DNA of 64,000 nt from Neocallimastix lanati (nom. inval.) (GCA_016946835.1 JACVTC010000144.1:359501-423500); one strand, 5' to 3'; shown: positions 46,187-58,315, counted from the first letter of the stretch. Program-made: numbers and translations. Notes: generated by a model not told the origin, from the sequence alone.

Positions 46187-46587
46187 TTTTTTTTATTAAC
46201 TTAAATTAATATTATTATTATTAATTAATAATATTTTGATTTTTACAAATTTTTTTGAAAAATTGTTCCTTTTATATGAAATTCTCTCAGAATAGATATA
46301 ATATTAATACTTATAGTATTTAAGATTTATATAATAAATGTATATTATGAATTAATATATTAATTTAATTATTATATATATTTATATATATATTAAAAAA
46401 AATACTCTATTTAATAAATAATAAATATAATAATAATTTAATATAATATATGATTTAATAATTTTAAAAAGTAATTTAATTTTTGAAACAAAAAATGATA
46501 AACTTTTTTAATATTTGGATTTAAATTAAAATAAAATAATATATATATTTGGATATTTATTTAAATATTTATAATAATCAAATTATG

Positions 46588-46618
<31 letters not shown>

Positions 46619-46825
46619 ATAATTGAAACATTAATTAATAAATATTTCACTTTAATTTATTAAAAAAAATTACAAAAAAAAAAATAAAAATAAAAGAAGT
46701 ATAAATGGTAATAATTTAATAATAAACTGTAAATAATAATAAAATCATTAAAATTTTATAAATATTATTAATATTGAAAATTTTTGATTAATATTTTAAA
46801 AATATTTAAATTAACAAAAAAGATT

Positions 46826-48062
46826 TTTTGTACAACCAAAACAATATAAAAATTTCCGGAATTTTTTATTTGTTATATATTATAATACATTGTACCATAT
46901 TTCAAAATTATATTATAATGTTCTATTATAATAAAAAACCTTTTTAATTTCTTTTTTTTTCATATATTTAAAAATTATTAATAGACTTTTTTCATATATT
47001 ATTATTTTTTTTATATTAAGATTCTTTTTTTCATTTTTATACTTATTTTTATTTTTTTTTTTTATATTGATATTATTTATTCTCTTTTCCTTTTTCTTAT
47101 AATTGATGTTTTATTTTGTAATTGGTATATTACATATTATTTTATTTTATATATAATCTTAATATAATAATTAATAATTTCATTACCTAAAAAAAAATAA
47201 TAATAAATAAAATAAAAAATAAGATAAGAATTATAAATTATTCTTCTATATTATTTTTCTAAAAAAAAAAAAAAAGGTTTATTAACCATATATTTTTTTA
47301 TTTTCATTTTTTAATAATTTTTAAAGTTTTTTTTGTACAATATTATGGTATAAAAAATTTCCTTATATTTTAATTAATAATATATTATAATATACTTTTA
47401 ATATATTTAAAAATCACACTAGAATGCTTTAAGTAAAATTTTTTTTATATATTTTTTTGTACAACCAAAATTTTCCGGAAATTTTTTATTTGTTATATTT
47501 TATAATATTACCATATTTCATTATATTATAATGTCTATTATAATAAAAAATCTTTTTTAATTTTTTTTTTTAATATATATTTTAAATATGATTATAGACT
47601 TTTTTCTTTATTATTTTTTTTTATAATAATTTTTTTTTTTCATTTTTATACTTATTTTTATTTTTTTAAATTGATATTATTTATTCTCTTTTCCTTTTTT
47701 TTTTATAATTGATGTTTTATTTTGAAATTAGTATATTATAAATTATTTTATTTTATATATTATCTTAATATAATAATAATTTAATTAGCTAAAAAAAAAA
47801 AAAAATAATAATAATAAATAATATAAAAAATAAGAAATTATAAATTATTATTCTATATTATTTTTCTAAAAAAAAAAAAAAAAGGATTATTAAGCACATG
47901 TTTTTTTTATTTTCATTTTTTAATAATTTTTAAAGTTTTTTTGTACAATATTATGGTATAAAAAAAATCCTTATATTTTAATTAATAATATATTATATTA
48001 TACCTTTAATATATTTAAAAACCACACTAAAATGCTTTAAGTAAAATTTTTTTTATTTAAAT
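46826..48062. repeat. Tandem duplication, unit about 620 bp
   Basis: The first unit starts ttttttgtacaaccaaaaca near 46826 and the second near 47452. Both run through tttccggaa, cttttcctttttcttataat or its variant, a poly-A block, ttgtacaatattatggtata and the shared end caca-cta-aatgctttaagtaaaa. Differences are mostly small indels in A/T runs plus scattered substitutions, so the duplication is not very recent. No ORF is carried. Confidence 0.85.
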
Positions 48063-48895
48063 TTCGCTTTTCTTAAGTTTAAAATATTTTTAACAATTAG
48101 AATAAATAAAAAGAAAAAAAATAAAAATATAATGATAAAAAAAAATAGGGAAAAAAAAAAAGACCAAAAATATATATATTATAATAAATAATTATAATAA
48201 ATAATTATTATAATATATAATTATTTGAATATTACAAAAATTTACATAATGCATATATTTTCTATTTTTTTTTTTTTTTTTTTTTTTTTTTTGATTTGTA
48301 TTTAAGCATTTAATTATAGAAATTTGTAAACTCTGAAATATATTATTACTTTTTTTATAATGTACATAATTCGAAATTCATAATTCTTTAATATTTAATT
48401 TTTTAATATTTAATTCTTTTTTTAGTAATGAACATTTTTATTTTTTATAAATTTAATATAATTTATTGAATTAAATTAAATTTTAATTATATTATTTATT
48501 TTTTTTTTTTTTAATATTATTATTTTAGTTTTTTATGTTACTATGTTTATTAAATTTTTACTATTATGTTCTAGATTTTTTTTAATATTTATCTACTCTT
48601 TTCATTATCAATATCAATTCTATTAAAACTATTTAATATAGAACTACTGACGATAATAAAAGAATGATTATAAAATATTATAATCCTATTTTTTTAATAT
48701 ATTATAATTTTATTATGCCACTCAATAAATATTTTTTCTAATAATAAATTAATAATAATTAATTATTAATTACTATAATTAATCAAAAAAATAAGAATAA
48801 ATTTGGTAATTTTTTTTTATATCATATATATTTCTTTTTATTTACAAATTTTGTAATATCAAAATAGAGAAAACGATATACATGTTCTTTTATAA

Positions 48896-49097
<202 letters not shown>

Positions 49098-49363
49098 GAT
49101 CATATATTACAAAGTTATTATAAATATTAAATTTGCCATATTAATTATAGTATGTATATTTTATTACAATTTAAATATGTTTTTGTTCTAAAATTTTCTT
49201 AAATTTATATTTTCTATTTATTTCTCTATTTATTAAAGGATTATTTATATGTTTTTATATGTATTATACATTTATATTTAATTTTTATTATTAAATTAAT
49301 ATATTAAATGATAATTATTAAATTGAATTCTAATCCTGATATATATTATAAAATGCTTAATCC

Positions 49364-49440
49364 GGAGTGTTGCATTTCGAAACATGACTTTTAAATATAA
49401 ATTTGATTTGAAATTTAACGCCCCATATCTTTTTCTTTTT
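49364..49440. other. Orphan MULE-type terminus
   Basis: The sequence CGGAGTGTTGCATTTCG is built like the ends of the MULEs in this window (GRGTGT-N-GCATTTCG) but lies outside the 49451 element and has no obvious partner. It is best read as the end of an older insertion into which the 4.74-kb element landed. Confidence 0.55.
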
Positions 49441-49902
49441 TGAATGATTGGGGGGTGTGTCATTTCGAAAATTTTTATTACATAAATTTGTATTTTGTTG
49501 TAGTGCATTTCGGAAAACATGGCGTATTATAATGTAATAAATAAATAAATGAATAAATAAATTATAAATGAATAAATAAATTTTTAAATGATAATAAAAA
49601 TAATTAAGACAAACGTTTATTATGACTAAAAATTTTTTTTTTAGAAAATTAAATAAAAAAATATATATATAATTACTACATATATAAAATAATTATTATA
49701 TTTTTTTTATTTTATTTTAAATATTATTAATTATTAATTATTAATTATTATTAATACCTTGTTTATATTATCAACAGAATTACATACGTAATTACATAAT
49801 TGAATAATTAAAAAAAAAAATAAATATATAAATAGGTTTATAATTAGTATTAATTAGTATTTTTTATAATATTATATTAAAGTATTAATTTTATAAATTA
49901 AA

Positions 49903-50340
49903 ATGTTTAAAAATTTATTAACTGCTTTATTAATTGCTACTGCATGCATTACTTATGTTTGTGGTATAAAATTGGTTGGACCAGCTATATATTCAGATAT
50001 ATCTCATCTATATTTCCTTAATTCTAGAGATTGCAAAAATACATATATATGTAAAGGTTATGGTATTATAAAAAATAGTAATCGTGGATTTTATGACTGT
50101 TTCCTCCGTAATTCAGTAGTTAATTATAGAGAAATCTCTGTTGGAGCATATCTTAGAGATACACAATATAAAAATCCAGATAAATGTAAATGGATTACTA
50201 GACATATAAGTACCATAATGGATGTTATTACACACCAAATAACACAAGAGGTGGATTTTCATGGAGAGGTTATGCTAATCGTGATGCTCTTGTTTATGAT
50301 ATAGTTGGTAAATACTGTCTTACTGAATATAGTTGGTGTT
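49903..50340 (+). pseudogene. Small secreted Cys-containing protein carried in the MULE, frameshifted
   Basis: The frame opens with a clear signal peptide (MFKNLLTALLIATACITYVCG) and continues LVGPAIYSDISHLYFLNSRDC, KNTYICKGYGIIKNSNRGFYDC and DKCKWITRH. Around 50195-50215 the protein-like sequence moves to another frame: YHNGCYYTPNNTRGGFSWRG, then YANRDALVYDIVGKYC and LTEYSWC, ending at a TGA near 50341. A one-base indel, real or a sequencing error, explains this. The combined product would be about 145 aa with at least eight cysteines, suiting a disulfide-stabilised extracellular protein. I do not recognise the family. Being intact but for one shift suggests recent activity. Confidence 0.65.
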
Positions 50341-50514
50341 GACGTGGTTAAATAAATAAAAAATAGATTTTTTATAGATTAATTTTAAATTTATCATTAA
50401 ACTAAATATTATTTTTTTAAAAATTAAGATAATATATAAGCCATATAAATATATGTAAGTTTAACATATATATATATATTAAATAATAAAGTATATAGGT
50501 GAAATAAATATAAA

Positions 50515-51145
50515 ATAAGATAAAATAAAATAAAATAAAATAAAATAAAATAAAATAAAATATATAGTTGAAATATAAATATAAACTACAGATTGAATAA
50601 AATAAAATAAAATAAAATAAAATAAAATAAAATAAAATAAAATAAAATAAAATAAAATAAAATAAAATAAAATAAAATATATAGTTGAAATATAAATATA
50701 AACTACAGATTGAATAAAATAAAATAAAATAAAATAAAATAAAATAAAATAAAATAAAATAAAATAAAATAAAATAAAATAAAATAAAATAAAATAAAAT
50801 AAAATAAAATAAAATAAAATAAAATAAAATAAAATAAAATAAAATAAAATATATAGTTGAAATATAAATATAAACTACAGATTGAATAAAATAAAATAAA
50901 ATAAAATAAAATAAAATAAAATAAAATAAAATAAAATAAAATAAAATAAAATAAAATAAAATAAAATAAAATAAAATAAAATAAAATAAAATAAAATAAA
51001 ATAAAATAAAATAAAATAAAATAAAATAAAATAAAATAAAATAAAATAAAATAAAATAAAATAAAATAAAATAAAATAAAATAAAATAAAATAAAATAAA
51101 ATAAAATAAAATAAAATAAAATAAAATAAAATAAAATAAAATAAA
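50515..51145. repeat. AAAAT satellite with 35-bp spacers
   Basis: Long runs of the pentamer AAAAT are separated by three near-identical spacers at about 50560, 50677 and 50849 (atatagttgaaatataaa, then tataaactacagattgaat), with a diverged spacer near 50490. Run lengths grow from left to right, the last being about 260 bp. The same satellite in inverse orientation occurs at 59265-59560. Confidence 0.92.
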
Positions 51146-51949
51146 AATATAATTATTTTATATATATAGGAATCTTATATATTTTTATTTTTTTTCATTT
51201 ATTTTTCTAAAAAAAAAAAATTTAGTTATAATAACGTTTGTCTTTTAATTATTATATTTTATTATAGTAAATAAAAAAATTTAAATGAAAAGTAAATAAT
51301 TTTAATTATTTATAATTTATTCATAAACGATATATATATATATTAATTTAAATAATATAAGAATTAAAAATTAAAACAATAAGAGTTGAATAATTGATCC
51401 TATTAAAATAATTAATTATTTGCATAGTAATATTTATAATGTTTGATCAATATGAATCAATTATTATTAAAATATAATAATAACAATTAGAATTTTAATA
51501 AAATAATAAAAATCTTTAATTGAATTTAATATTTTTAATAACATAATTAATTTTGAAAAGTATATTGATATTAATAAAATTTATAATAATATAATATTGA
51601 TATTGATAATTATATAATATTGATATTGATATTAATAAAATTTTAACTAGTATCAAATAAATCGGTTTTAGTTATAAATTACTTATTAAAAATAACTAAA
51701 GATAATTTCTATTAAGATTATTAAATAAACACAATAGGTAAATAAATTTGTGTTTTTCTAGCATTTTTTTAAATTAAGATTATTAAATAAACACAATAGG
51801 TAAATAAATTTGTGTTTTTCTAGCATTTTTTTAAATTAAGATTATTTAATTATTATTTAAACGATTATAAATATAAATTTAAAATAAGTAAATTTGTATT
51901 TTTCTAGCATTTTTTTAAATTAATATTATTTATTTTAAATTAATATTTA

Positions 51950-53366
51950 TATCGTTTAAATCAATTAAACAATCTTTCCATAAATTAACTAATTCATTTC
52001 TGTTGCATCCATTATAAAATAAATTTATTTCCTTACTTTTGTAATTTTCAATTAAAATTTTAATTTCATCAGTTGCACTAAATATTTTTTGCTTTTTTTT
52101 CCAAGTTCCTTTAGTTCTCTTTTAGTAATCATTATAAGATAAGTTTTCTTCTTCTTTTAATATATCTATTAATTTATAAAATAAAGGTTTATTTGGAAAT
52201 ATATTATTTAAGTAGCTATTATAAGATTCTGATGCATTGTTTTTTAAATGCTCTATATTTTCATAATAATTCCAATTATTAACATTATACTTAAGTAAAT
52301 AGTTTTTATTAAAATATTCTAAAAATTGTGGAAAATTATTATACTTTTTTTTTTTGACAAATTCTTTTTATTATAATATAAATATCAAATATATAGTTAA
52401 GGTTTATAAACAATAAGTTCGAAATAGCTTTATAATAAATATACACATCATTATTATTCTTCACTTCATGATAACATAATATATTTTTTTGTTTTTCTAA
52501 TGATCTTTTGTAATGCCAAACACAATATTTAATATTTATATTGGGAAAAATTTTTTTTCGGCATTAGATATACCTTGTTCAAAATCACAATGAAAATTAA
52601 TTGTAGTAATTAATGTATTACTCCTAAATTTATTTGCATTTTTTTTTATTTCTTTAAATAATGTTTCATATGTAGATTGTTTTTTATTTTTTAATATAGA
52701 AATGGAAGTAGTGCAAAACACATTAAATTCCCCAACATAAGTTCTTGTTATAAATAACTGATAACTAAATTTCGGTGCTGCATAAAATGTACCGTCCGCA
52801 AATATATTTTTATGATAATTCGAAAATATATATGCTTGGAATGGTGATTGAAAGATTATTAGATCTGTATTTTTAAATATCATAAAATTTTCATTTCTTT
52901 TCGTTTTATAATATTTTGATTCAATGGGAATATCATCAAAACTTTTTATGTTTGGAGGAAATTGTTTATTTATATTTCTTATTATTTGGGATCTAATTGT
53001 ACTATATTCGGGACATATAAGTCCCATTTCTTGAGAAACGGCATTAAATATATGTTTAGGTTTTATATCCATAGGAATTGAATTTTTCTTAATTTCTTCC
53101 TTAATTTTATGCTTTGCTACTGATATAGACACATCAATTTCTATTTCGAGATGGTTATGTAAACTTTCATATTTTAAAACCTCCTTTTTATCATTTAAAA
53201 TAATTAAAGATTTACATTTATTTAAAGTCATATATTCAGTGCATCTATAAATTTTTGATTTATCTTTCCTTTGAAATGAAAAATTAAATTTGTGTTTTTT
53301 ATTAATAATAATATGTTCATTTCCTCGATTTGTTTCACTTATTTCAATTTCTATATTGTCTTCCAT
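51950..53366 (-). pseudogene. MULE transposase (copy 2), broken
   Basis: The open part runs 53366-52536. A FLYWCH-like finger (HKFNFSF, YRCTEYMTLNKC, ESLHNH) is followed by FADGTFYAAPKFSYQ, TYETLFKEI and HCDFEQGI. A one-base deletion near 52557 in the NAAKKIFP region shifts the frame; the shifted frame continues with KYCVWHYKRSLEKQKN, LCYHEVKNN and YIYYKAISNLLFIN, then decays through stops to about 51950. It shares about 94% of the first 134 residues with copy 4 and is clearly more distant from copy 1. Confidence 0.9.
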
Positions 53367-54200
53367 TAATAATTAAAATTTTTCAATAAAATATTTTAAT
53401 AAATATACTTTTAAATGCTTTGAAACTTTTTTTTTTTTTTTTTTTTTTAATATTTAAAATAATAAACCTTTTTTTAATTAATTATATAATTATTCAAATA
53501 ATTATTTAATTATTAATTATTTATTATTTCTTTATTTACTATTTTATTTATTTATTTTTATTTTTTTTTTTTTTTTTTTAATTTTTTATTTTATTTTTTT
53601 TTTTTATTTTTTAATGCTTAAAAAATAAAATTTTATTTATTTTTATTTTATTTTTTAATGTTTAAAAAAAAAGTTTTCTAATTATTTTTATTTTATTTTT
53701 TAATGCTTAAAAAATAAAATTTTATTTATTTTTACTATATTTTTTAATGTTTAAAAAAAAAGTTTTCTTATTTCTTATTTTTATTTTATTTTTTAATGTT
53801 AAATAGAAATATCTAACTTAATTATTATTTATTGAAGTGTTGTATTTCCCCAAAAGTTGAATTTCATCCAGTTGAATTTCGCCAAATTCTTAGTGGCTTA
53901 TAAATTTACGTCATAAATTATCACCACAATTATTACTCACGCCATATTATGAATATATGGCTTTTTAAAAATTGTAGAAAAAAGCCACAAAGTTATGATA
54001 CAATTAGATATACGCCTCACGTAAGATTACGTGTTTGAAAATTTTTGAGAATCGTAATTTTATTTATTTAATTAATTAATTATTATTCATTAAAATTTTA
54101 ATAAAATTAAGTGGCTTAAAATTAAAAATATTTAAGCCATACAACAAAATACAAATTTTTGTAATAAAAATTTTCGAAATGCACACTCACCGAATGATTG

Positions 54201-55012
54201 TAAATAAATGAACAAATAAAAATAGAAATAAATATAAATGAGTATTTTTTTTTTTTTTTTTTTTTTTATTTTATTTTATTTTAAACATCAAAAAAAATTT
54301 TTTTTTCTCAGAAACTTATTATTTATATTAAATATTTATTATTATTTTACCAAAAAATATTATTGTTTGTTTTGTGTTTTTCTTGTTTTTTCAGAAATAA
54401 AAATATATAAATGTATTATTAATAATAATGAAAAAATAATTAAAGATATTAAATAAAGACATCATACGTATTATTTTCGTGATCTCTGATCCCACAACTT
54501 TGAATAATTATTATTAATATTATATTTTTATAATATATTTAAGTTAATTTATATAATCAATAATATAAAAATTTAAATATTTCAATATCGATAAATTACA
54601 TTTTTAATATTAATGAACCATATTTTTTTCATAATAGAAAAATTTATTTAAAATATAATTAGTAAAAATTTACTAAATTGACTTATAATTTAATACAATT
54701 TGTTAAAATCTTCAGATAAAAATAAAAATACTATTTTAATATAAAAGTTTTTAATAAAATAAATCATTTTCAATATAAAATAAAACATATTTGATATAAA
54801 ATTTTTTTATAGAAACTAAAATATAATATATTAATTTTTAATTATTAATATAAACAAAATATTATCAATATATGTTTTCATTATTAATATAAAAATAAAA
54901 ATAAGATTTATTATCAATATTCTTGATATAAGTTTTAAATATTTAAAAATATTATTCCTAATTTAAGATTTAATATATAGATGTAAAATATTTAAGGAAC
55001 TGAATAAGAATT
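54201..55012. other. Spacer between MULE copy 2 and gypsy remnant
   Basis: No coding sequence recognised. T- and A-rich with a TTT-rich run at 54246-54270. The gypsy frame stops abruptly at 55013 and nothing homologous to the rest of RT continues here. Confidence 0.55.
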
Positions 55013-56300
55013 TTATTCTATCATATCATTGACTTTTCGGTAGTCAATGCACAAACTCCACTTTCCATTGTGTTTTAGAATAAGTATTACTAGAGATGAC
55101 CATTCTGAACAGGATGTTTCTATTAATCCTTTCTTAATAAGCTTTGTAAGTTCTTCTTTTAAGATGTCCGATTTTAATTTTGTTAACCTATAACTTCTTA
55201 ATTTTACTGGCTTTGCATTAGCTTTTAAAGGGATCTTATGTTGTGAAATTTTAGAAGGAATTAATTCTTTTGTTGATGCAGTAACAATGTCACTCATTTC
55301 ATTGAGTATTTTGATAATTTGTTCTTTATAATCTTCATTTAAGGTATTTAAAAATTCATCAATTTCAATAAATTCCATTGGAGTTAATTCTTTTATAATT
55401 TTCTTTTCGTTATTCGTTTCTTTAACTTTTCTAATACTACAGATTATATTTTCTTCATTATTACATTGATTATTTATTTTAGTTATTTCCTCGAATTCAC
55501 TTTCTGACAAAATTTTACATAAACTGTTTAAGGTTGGATGAATAAATGAACAATTATCGATTTGAGTTTAAAAATTTATTAATATATCGTAAAAAGAATC
55601 TTCTTTTTCAACAATTCTAAAATCTTCATAAAATTCATAATTATTAATTTTTACTGGTAATCGAACAACAATTCCTTTTGAGTATTCTTTATCTTGTGTT
55701 TCTAGTTGAATTCTTCCACGACTATTTCCAAGTCTTTCATATTCAACAGGTAGTTTTTCAAAATACTGTTTAGTAATGATACAAAAATTACTTCAATAAT
55801 CAATTAAAAGTTTCCCTTGTATTTCATCAACACTTGCATCAATCATTGCTAAGTCTTCTTCAGCTACTTCATTACTTTTACTTATGTAACTATGATCATA
55901 ATCATTAACTAAAAGAGTTTGTGCAATCACATTATCTAATGTTCCAATTATTTTAGATTTTTCTAATTTTAAACCCTGGGATAATTATGAACGAATCTTC
56001 GGAAATACATTCAAAAGTTGACTTATCGTAATACTACATTTAAGATTATTTAAATCTTCCATTATATTGGAAGGTTCTTTATTATTCATCATTTTAATAT
56101 TCTTTTTTGGTTTTTATAAACTTTATTTTGTTTATTATGAAGTTCGTTTACTTTCTTCTTTCTTAATGCGGAAGTTTCAAAAGAACATGAATTATCTTTT
56201 AAAGTTTTATGTACTTTCTTTGAATTATTTTCTTCTTTTCCCTTATTATTATCATTAGTTTTTCTTTTTACAGCATTTATGATGATATCATCCTCACTTT
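55013..56300 (-). pseudogene. Ty3/gypsy gag-protease-RT fragment
   Basis: Read from right to left. Near 56090-55960 is EPSNIMEDLNNLKCSITISQ then LLNVFPKIRS, the gypsy region before the protease. Near 55830-55640 is QGKLLIDY-stop-SNFCIITKQYFEKLP, the aspartyl protease with its Gly codon turned into a stop, and RLGNSRGRIQLETQ. From 55510 to 55013 (165 aa) the open frame ends in the start of RT: HKIPLKANAKPVKLRSYRLT, LKEELTKLIKKGLIETSCSEW and GKWSLCIDYRKVND. The RT is cut directly after that and the polymerase core (YXDD) is missing, so the element is dead and truncated at its 3' side. Confidence 0.85.
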
Positions 56301-56420
56301 CAGTTATATAACTAAAATCAGATTTTTCAGATTCATCATTAAGGGAATTATTATCATTGAGCTTTTCTTAGTAATTGGTTTATTTTGTAAATTATTTAAT
56401 GAAGCTATTTTTTTGTCATT

Positions 56421-56438
56421 GGGAGTACTTCTACTCCC
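56421..56438. other. Perfect GC-richer hairpin
   Basis: GGGAGTA-CTTC-TACTCCC forms a seven-base-pair stem with a four-base loop. It stands out in this AT-rich sequence and lies at the upstream side of the gypsy remnant. Its role is unknown. Confidence 0.6.
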
Positions 56439-57004
56439 ATTTTATAGTTTTTATAAGACATATAAATAAGAAGAAACTTGATCCTTATTATATATATAAG
56501 ACCCTTTAAAGTATTAAAGTCTTCTAAATATAACATTTTGGTTTTACAAACACTAGATACTAATTCAATTTTAGAAAGTAATATCTATATAAAAGGTGTT
56601 AAACGTTATTTGATATGACTATTAAAAAAAATTTTAAAAAGGTCAATTACAATAATAATAAAAATTTACAGTCATTAAAAAAAAAACATTTTTTTTTTAC
56701 ACATCACACAAATTAAATTAATAAATTAAATATAAAATAAAGTTTCAAAAAACTTTATTTCTTTTATTAATTGAATGTAATCTTGAGATTACTTTATTTA
56801 TTTTTATTTATTATTAATTAGAGATTAATTTATATATATTTCATTTAATTATTACATGAATATTTTATGCTGCCACAATATGTATATCATATAATGTACA
56901 TAATTTTAAGCCATAATTACATTACATTTAATTATAATTAACTATTAACTAAATCTAAAAAATAAATATATATATTGAATATTATAAACTTTCTTTCTAA
57001 CACT
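56439..57004 (-). other. Possible copia 3' LTR region
   Basis: Reading on the minus strand from 57004, TGTTAGAAAG directly follows AAACTTTAGGAGGAG, which looks like a polypurine tract followed by the TG start of an LTR. The remainder is AT-rich with a ccacaatatg segment near 56870. The LTR end was not located and no second LTR was found, so this is inference. Confidence 0.4.
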
Positions 57005-58310
57005 CCTCCTAAAGTTTAGAATATTAAAATTCATACATAATTAAATCTCTAAACTTTTTCATAGCATTACTATTTAAGTATTTTGTAAAACCATCCGCAG
57101 GATTATTTTGAGATTTTATGTAATGTAAACGAACTTTATTTTCTTTAATATAATCCCTGATAAGGTGATATTTGATATCGATATTTCTTGTGTTTTGGTT
57201 TATGATTTTGTTCTGATATATATATTGCAAATTTGTTATCTATATTAATATTAATACATAAATCCTTACCTTCATTAATGTTTACATTAGATTAAATGTT
57301 ATTTTTAATATTTTCAATTAATTTATTTAAATTTTGTTTATTTTCTTTTAAATTGTTGTTGTTATTTTGATCAATTTTATTATAACAATAATAATAATTA
57401 TTATTATTATGATAAGTACCTTTTATTTGCTCACCGTTTAAATTGTTTTGTTGATTTTAATTAGATTTTAAATTTAAAAATGTATTAAATGGATTGTTAA
57501 TTTGATCATTCAAATTATTATTTAAATTTAAATTTAAATTATTCTTATTCTGATATAAATGACCATTATATTCATTCGAAAGATAATTATAATCCTAATT
57601 TTGAATATAATTATTATACTTATGTAAATAATTTAAATTATAAAAATCATTCAAATTTTGAAATCCTGCATTTTAAATGTGCGGATTTAAGTAATTTACA
57701 AATGGTAAATTATTATATAAAGGCCATTGTTGATTAAAATTAAAATAATTATGATAAATTTTATTTGAGTCAATTACATTGGTCGGTGGAAAATTATTAT
57801 TTAAATTATTTAAATTATTATTATTAAAATTATTTTGATTCAAATTATTTTGATTCATATCATTTTGATTTAAATTAAATTGATTTATATTATTTTGGTT
57901 TATATTATTTTTAATTATTTTGATTCATATCATTTTGATTTAAATTAATTTGATTTATATTATTTTGGTTTATATTATTTTTAATTATTTTGATTCATAT
58001 CATTTTGATTTAAATTAATTTGATTTATATTATTTTGGTTTATATTATTTTTTTGATTAAATTGTCTTCTTCAAAGTCACTTTTCGTATTATTATCTTTG
58101 TTTTCGTTATAGTCCTGAGTTAAGTGGTCTTGTTGTTCTTCTTCTATTTCGAAGTCCACTATTTCAAGTGTTAATAACGGCGATGGAGAGTCTCCCGAAG
58201 TATCTTCGAAAAACTCCACTATTCTTGATAATATTACTTTATTGTTAATAGTATCATATATGATGTCGGATTCACATCATCATATCCTGAAAATATTCCA
58301 GGTAGAGAGT
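57005..58310 (-). pseudogene. Internally deleted Ty1/copia pol remnant
   Basis: At the right end, 58310-58060, minus-strand frames read LPGIFSGYDDVNPTSYM, YDTINNKVILSRIVEFFEDT and SGDSPSPLLTLEIVDFEIEE, the segment joining copia integrase to RT. At the left end, 57230-57024 reads NQNTRNIDIKYHLIRDYIKE and VRLHYIKSQNNPADGFTKYL, the RNase H C terminus. Between them are only Asn/Gln-rich repeats (57270-58055), so RT and most of RNase H are absent. A polypurine-like tract follows at 57005-57018. The element could not have moved on its own and ends sharply against MULE copy 3. Confidence 0.82.
57851..58052. repeat. 70-bp repeat, three copies, inside the copia remnant
   Basis: Units beginning near 57841, 57911 and 57981 (ttttgattcatatcatttt) encode Asn/Gln-rich peptides on the minus strand. 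As 70 is not a multiple of three, each copy moves the reading frame, so the expansion itself disrupted the polyprotein. Confidence 0.8.
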
Positions 58311-58315
58311 TTCCG

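Larger units (their letters stand above)
49530..51330. repeat. Inverted repeat arms flanking the cargo segment
   Basis: The left arm (about 49530-49725) and right arm (about 51135-51330) are imperfect reverse complements. The best stretches are agacaaacgttTATTATgac and its counterpart ending gttataataacgtttgtct, then a T-tract with ttagaaaa, and atatataaaataattat. They bracket the secreted-protein ORF and satellite within the MULE, so this segment may be an independent nested element or a foldback capture. Confidence 0.65.
49442..54200. mobile_element. 4.74-kb MULE (copy 2) with 9-bp TSD, enclosing a secreted-protein ORF
   Basis: The element spans 49451-54191, flanked by exact 9-bp duplications GAATGATTG at 49442-49450 and 54192-54200. 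The left end is GGGGGTGTGTCATTTCG and the inverted right end GGTGAGTGTGCATTTCG; both continue with AAAATTTTTATTACAWAAAT and then TTGTATTTTGTTGTA. Inside, from left to right, are a secreted-protein ORF (49903-50340), an AAAAT satellite (50515-51145), ttgatattgatattaa repeats also present in copy 1, and a broken transposase on the minus strand (about 51950-53366). The last 0.8 kb before the right end contains several gccac/gtggc and tacgtaa-type short inverted pieces. The extra 2.3 kb relative to copy 1 is the segment carrying the ORF and satellite. Confidence 0.92.

Noticed and set aside
50515-51145. CRISPR-like array (regular repeats with spacers)
   Set aside because: The 'spacers' are near-identical to each other and the 'repeats' are pentamer runs of variable length; there are no cas genes and the host is eukaryotic.
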